Shown here piece after piece: positions 46,639 through 56,436 of a stretch of 64,000 nt of DNA; the first letter of the stretch is position 1, and every line of letters starts with the position of its first letter. The DNA is from Aliikangiella maris (lineage in GTDB: Bacteria; Pseudomonadota; Gammaproteobacteria; Enterobacterales; Kangiellaceae). The translations under genes and the position numbers were made by a program. The DNA lies in NCBI RefSeq assembly GCF_040719265.1, contig NZ_JBFDAH010000005.1:124001-188000 (forward strand), written 5' to 3'. The notes beneath the pieces are model-generated. The model saw only the letters and a program-made list of their open reading frames with translations, searched no databases and was not told where the DNA came from.

Positions 46639-47220
46639 ATTATTCAAATATTGCATTTTGATATAAAAAGTAAAACAAGTTATTTTAATGTTCCTTCCAA
46701 ACGCTTTAACAAGAAAATTGATATTCTAAAATCGTTTTAAAATGATTGTTGGATCAATATTTTTGGTTTAAAAGTTCATCAATAAAATTCTAAAGGTGTT
46801 TTAATAATTATCTTAAAATAAAATAGTCTTTAACGAAAAAACTGTTTTATTTTTTGAAAAATATACTCAAATGAAATTTTTTTTCCATTTCGAGCTTGTT
46901 TATTTTATTTAGATGAGGCTATTATTGCCTTGCAAAAACATCACACGCTACTAAAAAATAATAATGTTTGTGACGCAATATAGAACAATAAGGATCAAAT
47001 CCAAGATCACGGGGACTTAAAAAATTTGCTTAAATCTATGTTATTAATCTTTTAAACCAATATGCTTTTTAACGCATGAAATGCAGGCTTCCGTAGGGAT
47101 TCTTGTGTGTGTTTGGTTTGTTTTTTTTAGTAGTGTGCTTTGCAATCGAACTGTTAATTTTTATTAATAGAATTATATTTGTGTACAAAACAATAATATA
47201 AATATGGAGATGTACCGACT
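46639..47220. other. Long AT-rich region upstream of the TonB-dependent receptor
   Basis: About 580 bp with many A and T runs and no credible ORF. It presumably carries the receptor promoter and a long leader. I looked for a Fur-type repeat and saw none. GGAG at about 47204-47207 is the only ribosome-site candidate for the receptor. Confidence 0.5.
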
Positions 47221-50200
47221 ATGAAAAAGCACTCTAAATTTTTATTTACGCTCTCTGCACTTTCGCTCGCAATGTCGCAAGCGGCTTTTGCTGCTGAAAA
47301 TTCAGATACAGAAGATTCAGCCGAAGATGAGCAGCGAGTTACCATTACGGGATCAAGACTGCAAAAAGCAGAGTTTGATCAGGCTGCACCGGTTCAGGTC
47401 TTAAATATTTCTGATGCGGTTAAGTCTGGTATTAACAGTGTTGCTGATTTGTTGCAGCGCACCTCAATGGCTGGTGGACAACAACTCGATGGCACTTATA
47501 ACTCAAACGCAGGTAACTCAAACGCCTCCGAAGCACCGCCAGTAGGTGGGGTTGGATCTTCCAATATCGGTTTACGTGGACTTGGACCAGAAAGAACACT
47601 GATTCTGGTCAATGGTCGACGACTAGGTGCATCGGGAGTAAGAGGCGCACCATCACAACCAGACTTAAATCTTTTACCATTAAACATGGTTGAAAGAATT
47701 GAAATTATTACTGAAGGCGCATCTTCGGTTTATGGTGCCGATGCGGTAGCTGGTGTTGTTAACGTTATTATGAAACGTGGTTATGACGGCGCAGAAATCG
47801 CAGCAAATGTTACCAGTACCAAAGATGGCGGCGGTGGTGTCAAACAAATTTCATTTGTCACTGGACATGAAAGTGAGAAATCAAATTTTGTCTTCTCTAT
47901 GTCTTATTATGACCGTGAAAAAGTTACTGTCGGACAACGTGCAGAAGAATGTATTAAAATGCGTGTCAGAGACGAAGACGGCAATATTTATGATCCATGT
48001 CGTAACCGTTTTTTTAATAACGTAGTATTAAACTTCTCTGATAATCCTCACGATATTTTCTCATTCTATACGCCAGGTTCAACTGATATAGGTGTAACCG
48101 ATTTTAGTTCTGGATTTGGATTACCTGTACCACCTTATGATGAGGTACTGATTGAAGGGTCTATGCGTAATCGGTTCGTTTATAATCCAGATTATCATGA
48201 CCAATGGGATCGATATAATGCAGATTTGGTTCAGCCTGTAAAACGTTTTACTGTCGCTGCGAATGGCACTTATGCGCTCGATCTATTCGGTGGCAATGAA
48301 GAAATGTTTTATGAGGCTTATTATTTTCATCGCCATTTAACTAACCAAGCTGCCTCAGAGCAACAAATCCCGACTGTCGCGGGAATGATTCCCCATGAAG
48401 ATGCCGATGGCAATCTGGTACGTAATCCTGATGGTAGTTTAGATTTAGTGGATAACCCGCTAAATCCATTTACCGCTGATGCAATGCCTATTGTCACCAT
48501 TGACGATTTGAGTCAACGCCGAAAAGTAGAGCTAGATCATGTGCGTTTTGTCGTAGGCTTACGTGGCGATCTTCCATTTGCTAGCGAGAATAATTGGAAT
48601 TATGAAATGTTTGCTTCTTACGACCGTGGTATGGGGCATCAGTCTCAACCAGTTTTGCATGAAGAACATTTATTCCTTTCTCAAGAAACGCTGCGTTTAG
48701 ATGTTGATGGTAATCCTGTGTGTGGTATTAACGGACAAACAGCTGACTTTGGCGGGATTCTGTCGCTAATGCAGTGTGTTCCCGTTAACTGGTTTGCACC
48801 AAGTATTTTTAATGTTGGGCAACGCAATGGTGGCACATTTGCCACTCAGGCCGAAAGAGATTATTTGGTTGCCACGCGAACTAACCGCACCGTTGTTGAA
48901 CAAGCCATGTTTAATGCTTACATGACCGGTGACTTGTTTGATTTCTCTTCGGGTGGAACCGCAGTTTCAGCATTTGGTATCGAATATCGTAAAGACGATA
49001 TTTGGTCCGCAGTAGATTATTTGGGCGCTACTGGTGGTAACGCAGCCGAAAATCCACTAACAGAAGGACCTACCTTTGGTAGCCGTGATGTGAGCAGTGC
49101 TTATGCTGAAATTTCATTACCAATTATCACTAATAGTGACTGGGCTGATTTATTAGAGTTTGAAGCCGCAGTGCGTTATACCGATGAATCTAATTTTGGG
49201 AGTGAACTGACTGAGCGTGCTCGTATAACTTACAAACCAGTTGATTGGGTGATGGTATCCGCATCGTTTGGTTCGTCATTCCGTGCGCCAAACTTACGTG
49301 AGCAATTCCTTGCAGATCAATTTCAAGGTGTAAGTGGAGCAAGCGATCCTTGCGCTGTTCCTGGTGATGCAAGTGCTGGGGGAGTCTATAATGAAGCCTT
49401 AGATAATCGCCCACAGATTGTGAAAGATAACTGTACCGCAAGTGGCGCTGATTTTACCTCTTTAGGTTTAAATGGTATTCTGAATATTCCAGTTGAAGTC
49501 GGTGGTAATAGTGAATTACAAGCAGAAACATCCGATAACTTTAACTATTCGATTAAATTGACTCCCGACTGGGATGGCGACTTCAAATTAAACTTTGCGG
49601 TTACTTTCTTTGATATTGAAGTTAAGGACACTGTTCGTATTCCTGATGCTGCTCAAATTATGACGCGTTGTTATAACGATGCGCCAAATTTAACAAGTCC
49701 ATTTTGTGATCGCGTGACTAGAAATAACCCCGGGAGATTGCCTTCACTGAATTTCATCACCGTTGTTGATTCTTCATATTTGAATCTTGGACTAGAAACC
49801 TCAAAAGGGTTTGATATTAATATTGACTATGCCAAAGATTTCGAAGATGTACTGGGATTACCTGTTTCATTAAATTGGACAAATCAGTATACGCAAATGA
49901 CGGATAGAGAAGTTACTTTGCTGGGTGTAAAAGAAGATTTACTGGAAGACTTTGGAAATCCTAAGCATCGACTGGTTTCAAATCTACAATTAACTTCGGG
50001 TGATTGGTCTGTGTTATTAACTGGTCGATATTTATCTGCCACTCATGCCAATGATACGATTTCGACAACTATTCGCTGTGACGAGTTTGTTGAGAGTGCA
50101 GAATTAGTTTTATCTGATGGTTCACGTCCACGCGTACAACCTATTTGTGAAGCGGGTTCTGCTTTTTATCTTGATGCATCGGTGACTTGGACTCAGGAAG

Positions 50201-50355
50201 ATCTGCGTTTAAGTTTCGGGGTTAATAACCTGCTCGACAAACAACCACCATTGATTAACATGGGGGCTGGTTCTAACCGAGCTAATCGAGTGACTTCTTC
50301 AGGCTACGATCAGTTTGGCCAAACCTATTTCTTAAATGCATCTTACCATTTTTAA
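47221..50355 (+). CDS. TonB-dependent outer-membrane receptor
   Basis: 1044 residues. Signal peptide to about 24 (SQAAFA|AEN), an acidic stretch, a TonB-box-like EQRVTITGSRL, a plug domain (about 45-190) with GLRGLGPERTLILVNGRRLG and VERIEIITEGASSVYGADAV, and a 22-stranded barrel ending FLNASYHF. Class and plug type match the large receptors of marine bacteria for peptides or carbohydrates more than compact siderophore receptors, but the ligand cannot be read. No ligand-processing gene lies next to it. There are two Cys-containing barrel loops (for example EECIKMRVRDEDGNIYDPC). Confidence 0.93.
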   Translation: MKKHSKFLFTLSALSLAMSQAAFAAENSDTEDSAEDEQRVTITGSRLQKAEFDQAAPVQVLNISDAVKSGINSVADLLQRTSMAGGQQLDGTYNSNAGNSNASEAPPVGGVGSSNIGLRGLGPERTLILVNGRRLGASGVRGAPSQPDLNLLPLNMVERIEIITEGASSVYGADAVAGVVNVIMKRGYDGAEIAANVTSTKDGGGGVKQISFVTGHESEKSNFVFSMSYYDREKVTVGQRAEECIKMRVRDEDGNIYDPCRNRFFNNVVLNFSDNPHDIFSFYTPGSTDIGVTDFSSGFGLPVPPYDEVLIEGSMRNRFVYNPDYHDQWDRYNADLVQPVKRFTVAANGTYALDLFGGNEEMFYEAYYFHRHLTNQAASEQQIPTVAGMIPHEDADGNLVRNPDGSLDLVDNPLNPFTADAMPIVTIDDLSQRRKVELDHVRFVVGLRGDLPFASENNWNYEMFASYDRGMGHQSQPVLHEEHLFLSQETLRLDVDGNPVCGINGQTADFGGILSLMQCVPVNWFAPSIFNVGQRNGGTFATQAERDYLVATRTNRTVVEQAMFNAYMTGDLFDFSSGGTAVSAFGIEYRKDDIWSAVDYLGATGGNAAENPLTEGPTFGSRDVSSAYAEISLPIITNSDWADLLEFEAAVRYTDESNFGSELTERARITYKPVDWVMVSASFGSSFRAPNLREQFLADQFQGVSGASDPCAVPGDASAGGVYNEALDNRPQIVKDNCTASGADFTSLGLNGILNIPVEVGGNSELQAETSDNFNYSIKLTPDWDGDFKLNFAVTFFDIEVKDTVRIPDAAQIMTRCYNDAPNLTSPFCDRVTRNNPGRLPSLNFITVVDSSYLNLGLETSKGFDINIDYAKDFEDVLGLPVSLNWTNQYTQMTDREVTLLGVKEDLLEDFGNPKHRLVSNLQLTSGDWSVLLTGRYLSATHANDTISTTIRCDEFVESAELVLSDGSRPRVQPICEAGSAFYLDASVTWTQEDLRLSFGVNNLLDKQPPLINMGAGSNRANRVTSSGYDQFGQTYFLNASYHF

Positions 50356-50413
50356 TCAGTGGTATTTGATAAGGGGATATTAACTCAGATTTAATATTCA
50401 CTTAATCATCTTC

Positions 50414-50443
50414 ACAAGGTCGGTGTTTTTACACTGACCTTGT
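50414..50443 (+). terminator. Terminator-like hairpin after the TonB-dependent receptor
   Basis: ACAAGGTCGGTGT (50414-50426) pairs with ACACTGACCTTGT (50431-50443) over 13 bp with one G-U pair and a TTTT loop. There is no T run after it. Confidence 0.6.
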
Positions 50444-50738
50444 TGCTACCACACTTATTAACATTGCTTATCTTTTTATACTTACCTTACTTGATGATTT
50501 TTCTGTTTGAATTTTAGTCAGGTTAAAAATTGATAACTTGCTTCACTTGGATTCGGTTGCTTTTAACCGATTAAGAGTAAGTTGTTTCTAACGATGCCCT
50601 TCGAGCAAGCTTAAAAGCTAAATTTCCGTAAGAGTTAGTTTGAATTACTGACCAAATTGGCATAATTTATAACTTAAAGACGTTAGACAAACCTCACCTG
50701 AGCAAGTAAGGTGGACGCCTTTCAATCAGGAGGAAGCC
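50444..50738. other. Upstream region of ppc
   Basis: Roughly 295 bp without an ORF. A very strong ribosome site, AGGAGGA at 50728-50734, lies just before the ppc ATG. A weak promoter candidate (TTGAAT at 50640, CATAAT at 50661) has a 15-bp spacer. Confidence 0.45.
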
Positions 50739-53360
50739 ATGCCATCACATTACGATGCCGAATTAAAAGACACCGTTCGCTACCTCGGAAAAGTGCTGGG
50801 TCAAACGATAAAATCTCAGCTTGGTCAAGAATGGTTGGACCGTATCGAAACGATTCGTAAGGACGGTCGATCTTCTTATCGCGGGGACGAGTCAAGCAGC
50901 AAAAATTTAAAAAGAATTTTCACCGAAATGTCTGATAGTGATTTACTTACTGTTGGGCGGGCATTTGCTCAGTTTCTCAATCTTGGTAATATCGCAGAAC
51001 AAGAATACAACAGTGTTATGAACACTGACGCAACAATCGATGCATTATTTACGCATTTAGATAAGGCCCAACTCACTGCGGATAAAGTGCAAGAGGCGGT
51101 TGCAAAACTTAATATTGATCTGGTATTGACTGCGCATCCAACAGAAGTGACGCGGCGTACTCTGATTCATAAACATAAAGAGCTGGCTTTATGTTTGCAA
51201 TCAATGAATCAGCGATTACTGAGTGATATTGAAAAGGAGCAGTTGGCCACGCGTATTGCTGATTTAATCAGTCAAGCCTGGCATACCGAAGAAATTCGCT
51301 CAATCAGACCGACGCCTGTCGATGAGGCGCGCTGGGGATTTTCAGTTATTGAAAACTCACTCTGGGAAGCTGTACCAGACTTTCTGCGTGAGTTAGACAG
51401 TCGGCTCGTGCAGGATTATCAGATTAATTTACCTCTTAGCGCCGCTCCAATTCAGTTTAGCTCTTGGATGGGCGGAGATAGAGATGGCAATCCATTTGTA
51501 ACGGCTAAAGTGACCGAACAGGTGTTGTTACGTGCACGCAAGCGAGCGGCAAAATTATTTGCAATTGATCTTGATAAACTACAAGTTGAACTTTCGATGT
51601 TTGACTGTAATGCCGAACTTCGAGCCAAAGTTGGGGATGCACTTGAGCCATATCGGGCAATGCTTCGACCATTGGCAAACCGCTGCGCGATTACACGAGA
51701 TGGTATCGCAGAATATTTAGCGGGAAATCCGGTAGATCAGAGTGTATGGTTGAGTGACAACGAAGAATTACTTGAGCCATTAATCCTGTGTTATAAGTCA
51801 TTGTGTGATTGTGGTATGCAGGTCACTGCAAATGGTTTATTACTCGATACTATCCGTCGAGCGCAATGCTTTGGAGTGCATTTATTGCGTCTCGATGTAC
51901 GTCAAGACTCGGAGCGCCATGCTGATGTTTTCTCTGAATTAACTCGTTATCTAGGTTTAGGTGACTACGCACAATGGAGTGAAGCCGATAAACAAGCCTT
52001 TTTATTGCGTGAATTAAATTCTAAGCGACCGTTGTTTCCGCTGCACTGGGAAGCTTCGGCTGAAATTCTGGAAGTTTTAGATACATGCAAAGTTGTCGCG
52101 CAACACAGCCGTCATGGATTTGGTATATATATTATTTCAATGGCGAGTGAGCCATCTGATGTACTGGCTGTACAATTATTGCTCAAAGAGTGTGGTGTAG
52201 ACTGGCCAATGCCAGTGGCGCCGTTATTTGAAACACTGGATGATTTAAATAATTCTCCAGCAGTAATGCGTAAATTGCTATCCATTGACTGGTATCGTGG
52301 TTATATCAAAGGTCATCAATATGTGATGATTGGTTATTCTGATTCAGCCAAGGATGCCGGCGCACTTGCGGCTGGTTGGGCGCAATATGAATCTCAAGAG
52401 GCCTTAGTTGAGTTGGCGAGCGAGTTTGATTGTACCTTAACCTTGTTTCATGGTCGTGGCGGAACAATAGGGCGTGGTGGACTACCAACTCATGCTGCGA
52501 TTCATTCTCAACCACCTGGATCTCTCGATGGAGGTTTTAGAGTGACAGAGCAAGGTGAAACTATACGCTATAAATTTGGTATGCCGCTTCTGGCCAAACG
52601 CAGTCTAGGTGTTTATGCTAGCGCCATAATTGGTGCGATATTATTTCCTCCACCAAAGCCAAAGCCCGAGTGGCGTGAAATGATTACTAAAATGGCGGCG
52701 TTAGGGCGAGATAATTATCGAAATATTGTGCGTAATACCCCTGATTTTGTCCCTTATTTTCGTGTAGCTACCCCTGAACAAGAACTGGGCAAGTTACCGT
52801 TGGGCAGTCGTCCTTCCAAACGCAAACCCAGTGGCGGAATTGAAAGTTTACGTGCTATACCCTGGATTTTTGCCTGGGCTCAAACTCGATTGGTTTTACC
52901 TTCCTGGTTAGGTGTCATGCAAGCGATAGACCAAGTCAATGATGAGAGTGACCCTCATATTGTTGAGGAGATGTATAAAAACTGGCCATTTTACAATTCG
53001 CGTTTATCAATGCTTGATATGGTGTTTCATAAAGCCGATTATCGTATCAGCGAAGCATATGACGCAAGGTTGGTTCCTGATTCATTGAAGCATTTTGGTG
53101 AGACTTTACGAGAGGAGCTTAAGAAAAGTATTGCTTCATTGCTGCGTCTAACGGGGCAGCAAAGTATTATGGATAAAGATCCACAAGGGCGGAACTCGAT
53201 GAATATTCGAGCAGCTTATTTGCAACCCCTTCATTATTTGCAAATAGAACTGCTTGATAGAATTCGTCAAACTGATGAGCAAACTCCTAATGCGACCTTG
53301 GAACGAGCAATGATGGTGACCATTACTGGTATCGCAATTGGAATGCGCAATACCGGGTAG
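50739..53360 (+). CDS. ppc: Phosphoenolpyruvate carboxylase
   Basis: 873 residues, the usual length. Catalytic His in VLTAHPTEVTRRT, substrate-binding Arg region FHGRGGTIGRGG, and further conserved stretches GGDRDGNPFVT, DVRQDSERH and GYSDSAKDAG. It ends in MRNTG, the universal C-terminus of the family. It converts phosphoenolpyruvate and bicarbonate to oxaloacetate to refill the TCA cycle. It has a strong ribosome site and its own terminator, so it is probably monocistronic. Confidence 0.97.
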   Translation: MPSHYDAELKDTVRYLGKVLGQTIKSQLGQEWLDRIETIRKDGRSSYRGDESSSKNLKRIFTEMSDSDLLTVGRAFAQFLNLGNIAEQEYNSVMNTDATIDALFTHLDKAQLTADKVQEAVAKLNIDLVLTAHPTEVTRRTLIHKHKELALCLQSMNQRLLSDIEKEQLATRIADLISQAWHTEEIRSIRPTPVDEARWGFSVIENSLWEAVPDFLRELDSRLVQDYQINLPLSAAPIQFSSWMGGDRDGNPFVTAKVTEQVLLRARKRAAKLFAIDLDKLQVELSMFDCNAELRAKVGDALEPYRAMLRPLANRCAITRDGIAEYLAGNPVDQSVWLSDNEELLEPLILCYKSLCDCGMQVTANGLLLDTIRRAQCFGVHLLRLDVRQDSERHADVFSELTRYLGLGDYAQWSEADKQAFLLRELNSKRPLFPLHWEASAEILEVLDTCKVVAQHSRHGFGIYIISMASEPSDVLAVQLLLKECGVDWPMPVAPLFETLDDLNNSPAVMRKLLSIDWYRGYIKGHQYVMIGYSDSAKDAGALAAGWAQYESQEALVELASEFDCTLTLFHGRGGTIGRGGLPTHAAIHSQPPGSLDGGFRVTEQGETIRYKFGMPLLAKRSLGVYASAIIGAILFPPPKPKPEWREMITKMAALGRDNYRNIVRNTPDFVPYFRVATPEQELGKLPLGSRPSKRKPSGGIESLRAIPWIFAWAQTRLVLPSWLGVMQAIDQVNDESDPHIVEEMYKNWPFYNSRLSMLDMVFHKADYRISEAYDARLVPDSLKHFGETLREELKKSIASLLRLTGQQSIMDKDPQGRNSMNIRAAYLQPLHYLQIELLDRIRQTDEQTPNATLERAMMVTITGIAIGMRNTG

Positions 53361-53403
53361 ATCAGCGAAAATCTGTTTAATTTGGCGAGATTTTCTAATT
53401 GAT

Positions 53404-53440
53404 AAAAATGCTGCGATTATTTGGGCAGCATTTTTATTTT
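53404..53440 (+). terminator. Rho-independent terminator after ppc
   Basis: AAAAATGCTGC (53404-53414) pairs with GCAGCATTTTT (53425-53435) with a 10-nt loop and a T-rich tail. Confidence 0.85.
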
Positions 53441-53562
53441 AACGAATCAATAACAATTAAAATGTTGAACAAAAGAAAATAATTATATAGAGCCAATATA
53501 ATGCATTAAATTTGTTAACTTATTGATAGCTTTTGGCGATTTATTATTTGTTCAAAAATCTG

Positions 53563-53568
53563 TATAAT
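53563..53568 (+). promoter_or_regulatory. Putative -10 element upstream of acnB
   Basis: TATAAT 118 bp before the acnB start, immediately after TG; at a suitable distance upstream lies TTATTA (53541-53546, 16-bp spacer). It is the best promoter candidate in the ppc-acnB gap. Confidence 0.45.
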
Positions 53569-53686
53569 CCGCGCCAATTCAACTAGTCTTTAATTGTAAA
53601 TCCGAAGTCGTCAGTTGATTGCGTCACAATTAACTTTATTAACCACTTCTGTTATTACAATTTCATCAATTACGAGGATTGATAGA

Positions 53687-56272
53687 GTGTTAAAAGCATA
53701 CCGAGAACATGTGCAAGAAAGAGCCGAATTAGGCATTGTCCCAAAACCCTTATCAGCCGAGCAAATGGCTGAATTAGTCGAACTAATCAAAAATCCTCCT
53801 GCTGACGAAGAAGCATTTTTGCTTGATTTGTTAGCTAATCGAGTCCCTGCCGGTGTTGATGAAGCAGCCTACGTTAAAGCAGCATTTTTAAGTGCAATCG
53901 CAAAAGGCGAAACCAGTTCTCCAATTGTTGACAAAAAAGAAGCGGTGCGATTACTGGGTACTATGTTAGGTGGTTATAACATTGCAACATTAGTTGAGTT
54001 GCTAGATTCTGATGAACTTGCTGAAAGTGCAGGGGCCGAATTAAAACATACGCTGCTCATGTTTGATGCATTTCATGATGTTGCCGATAAGGCCAAAGCT
54101 GGCAATCAACAAGCACAAGAAGTTATTCAAAGCTGGGCTGATGCTGAATGGTTTAAACAAAAACAGCCTCTGTCAGAAAAAATTACTCTGACTGTTTTCA
54201 AAGTGCCTGGTGAGACCAATACTGATGATTTATCACCCGCACAAGATGCATGGTCAAGACCTGACATTCCTTTACACGCACTTGCAATGTTAAAAAATCC
54301 GCGCGAAGGTTTGGCAGGTAATCCGCTGGAAACTATCGAAGAGTTGAAAAAGAAAGGCCATCCTGTGGCATATGTTGGAGATGTAGTAGGAACTGGTTCA
54401 TCTCGAAAATCAGCGACCAACTCGGTTCTTTGGTTAACGGGAGATGATATTCCTCATATTCCAAATAAACGTGGTGGTGGTTTTTGCTTAGGTGGAAAAA
54501 TAGCGCCAATATTTTTTAATACCATGGAAGATGCGGGAGCTTTACCAATCGAAGTTGACGTATCTGACTTAGAAATGGGTGATGTGATTGATATTTTTCC
54601 CTATGCAGGCAAAATTGAAAAAGCGGGCAAAACCATCGCAGAGTTTGAATTAAAAACAGATGTTATTTTGGATGAAGTTCAAGCTGGCGGGCGTATTGCT
54701 ATGATTATTGGACGTGGGTTGACCGCTAAAGCCAGAGAGTTTTTAAATCTGCCAGCAGCTGATTTCTTCCGTCAACCAGCGGTTGTTAATGATTCAGGTA
54801 AAGGCTTTACTTTAGCGCAAAAAATGCTTGGTAAAGCATGTAATTTGCCAGGGGTACGTCCGGGACAGTATTGTGAGCCAATGATGACAACGGTTGGATC
54901 GCAAGATACCACCGGTCCTATGACTCGAGATGAGTTAAAAGATTTAGCCTGTTTAGGTTTCTCAGCGGATTTAACCATGCAGTCTTTCTGTCATACCGCC
55001 GCTTATCCAAAACCTATCGATATTGACACTCAGCATACACTGCCTGATTTTATCATGAGTCGTGGTGGGGTTTCTCTGCGTCCTGGTGATGGTATCATTC
55101 ATAGCTGGTTAAACCGTATGTTACTACCTGATACTGTCGGAACAGGTGGTGATTCGCATACTCGATTCCCAATTGGTATTTCTTTTCCTGCCGGATCAGG
55201 GTTGGTGGCGTTTGCTGCGGCAACAGGTGTTATGCCATTAGATGTTCCCGAGTCTGTTTTGGTTCGTTTTAAAGGAAAGATGCAGCCTGGAGTGACTCTG
55301 CGTGACTTGGTTAATGCTATTCCTTATGCTGCGATTCAAGAGGGCTTGTTGACTGTTGAGAAAAAAGGCAAAAAGAATATTTTCTCTGGTCGAATTCTGG
55401 AAATTGAAGGACTACCTCACTTAAAAGTTGAACAGGCATTTGAGTTATCTGATGCGTCAGCAGAAAGAAGTGCTGCGGGTTGTACAATCAAGTTAGATAA
55501 AGAGCCAATTATTGAATATATTACTTCTAATATCACCATGTTGAAGTGGATGATAAAAGAAGGGTATGGCGATCCGCGTACCATTAGCCGACGTATTGAA
55601 AATATGGAAAAATGGCTGGCCAATCCAGAGTTAATGGAGGCTGATGCTGACGCTGAATACGCTAAAATTATCGAAATCGATCTTAACGAAATTAAAGAGC
55701 CGTTGTTAGCTTGTCCAAATGATCCTGATGATATTAAGCCATTATCTGAAGTGCAGGGCGATAAAATTGATGAAGTATTTATTGGTAGCTGTATGACTAA
55801 CATTGGTCACTATCGTGCTGCAGGTAAACTATTACAAAAAACAGATTCAATTCCGACTCGTTTATGGATTGCACCGCCGACTAAAATGGATGAATACCAA
55901 TTAATGCAAGAAGGCTATTATAATATTTTTGCGACAGCTGGAGCGCGTACAGAAATGCCTGGTTGTTCATTATGTATGGGTAATCAAGCTCGAGTAGCGG
56001 CTAATTCAACGGTGGTATCAACTTCGACCCGTAACTTCCCTAATCGATTAGGTAACGGTGCAAACGTGTATTTGGCATCAGCAGAGTTAGCAGCTGTATC
56101 GTCAATTTTGGGCAAATTACCTTCGGTTGAAGAATATATGAGCTTTGCTAAAGATCTCGATACAATGGCTGACGAAGTTTATCGTTATTTGAACTTCCAT
56201 GAAATTGAAGAATTTAAAAAATCAGCTTCGCAAGTGACAATTCCTGTAGAGAATAAAGTTTACGTGAAGTGA
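53687..56272 (+). CDS. acnB: Aconitate hydratase B
   Basis: 861 residues from the GTG at 53687, chosen because AcnB proteins begin with LxAYRxHVxER and GAGG lies at 53674-53677. The frame extends upstream to a TTG at 53615, which would add 24 unsupported residues. HEAT-like N-terminal domain, swivel domain (VVGTGSSRKSATNS), and the iron-sulfur cysteines in GSCMTN and PGCSLCMGNQARV. It isomerizes citrate and isocitrate in the TCA cycle. In E. coli the apo form binds mRNA. Confidence 0.96.
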   Translation: MLKAYREHVQERAELGIVPKPLSAEQMAELVELIKNPPADEEAFLLDLLANRVPAGVDEAAYVKAAFLSAIAKGETSSPIVDKKEAVRLLGTMLGGYNIATLVELLDSDELAESAGAELKHTLLMFDAFHDVADKAKAGNQQAQEVIQSWADAEWFKQKQPLSEKITLTVFKVPGETNTDDLSPAQDAWSRPDIPLHALAMLKNPREGLAGNPLETIEELKKKGHPVAYVGDVVGTGSSRKSATNSVLWLTGDDIPHIPNKRGGGFCLGGKIAPIFFNTMEDAGALPIEVDVSDLEMGDVIDIFPYAGKIEKAGKTIAEFELKTDVILDEVQAGGRIAMIIGRGLTAKAREFLNLPAADFFRQPAVVNDSGKGFTLAQKMLGKACNLPGVRPGQYCEPMMTTVGSQDTTGPMTRDELKDLACLGFSADLTMQSFCHTAAYPKPIDIDTQHTLPDFIMSRGGVSLRPGDGIIHSWLNRMLLPDTVGTGGDSHTRFPIGISFPAGSGLVAFAAATGVMPLDVPESVLVRFKGKMQPGVTLRDLVNAIPYAAIQEGLLTVEKKGKKNIFSGRILEIEGLPHLKVEQAFELSDASAERSAAGCTIKLDKEPIIEYITSNITMLKWMIKEGYGDPRTISRRIENMEKWLANPELMEADADAEYAKIIEIDLNEIKEPLLACPNDPDDIKPLSEVQGDKIDEVFIGSCMTNIGHYRAAGKLLQKTDSIPTRLWIAPPTKMDEYQLMQEGYYNIFATAGARTEMPGCSLCMGNQARVAANSTVVSTSTRNFPNRLGNGANVYLASAELAAVSSILGKLPSVEEYMSFAKDLDTMADEVYRYLNFHEIEEFKKSASQVTIPVENKVYVK

Positions 56273-56308
56273 TATTCTGTTTTGTAATTTGAATTGTATC
56301 ACTCTCCC

Positions 56309-56338
56309 AAAAAAGCACTCAGTAGAGTGCTTTTTTAT
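56309..56338 (+). terminator. Rho-independent terminator after acnB
   Basis: Perfect 12-bp stem AAAAAAGCACTC / GAGTGCTTTTTT with an AGTA loop and a long T run. It is the clearest terminator in the window. Confidence 0.92.
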
Positions 56339-56436
56339 TGGTTCAATTTTGATTATCATATGCTATTCAATTAAAGCCTAAATAAAATTAAGCTTGAATT
56401 ATCATCTCTAAATTCTTTTTAAATTTGGTCTAAAAA

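Noticed and set aside
47100..47220. Fur box before the TonB-dependent receptor
   Set aside because: No GATAAT-type repeat was found by eye; siderophore uptake is therefore not claimed.
53615..53686. 24-residue N-terminal extension of AcnB from a TTG
   Set aside because: AcnB proteins start at the LKAYREHV region; GTG at 53687 has its own ribosome site.
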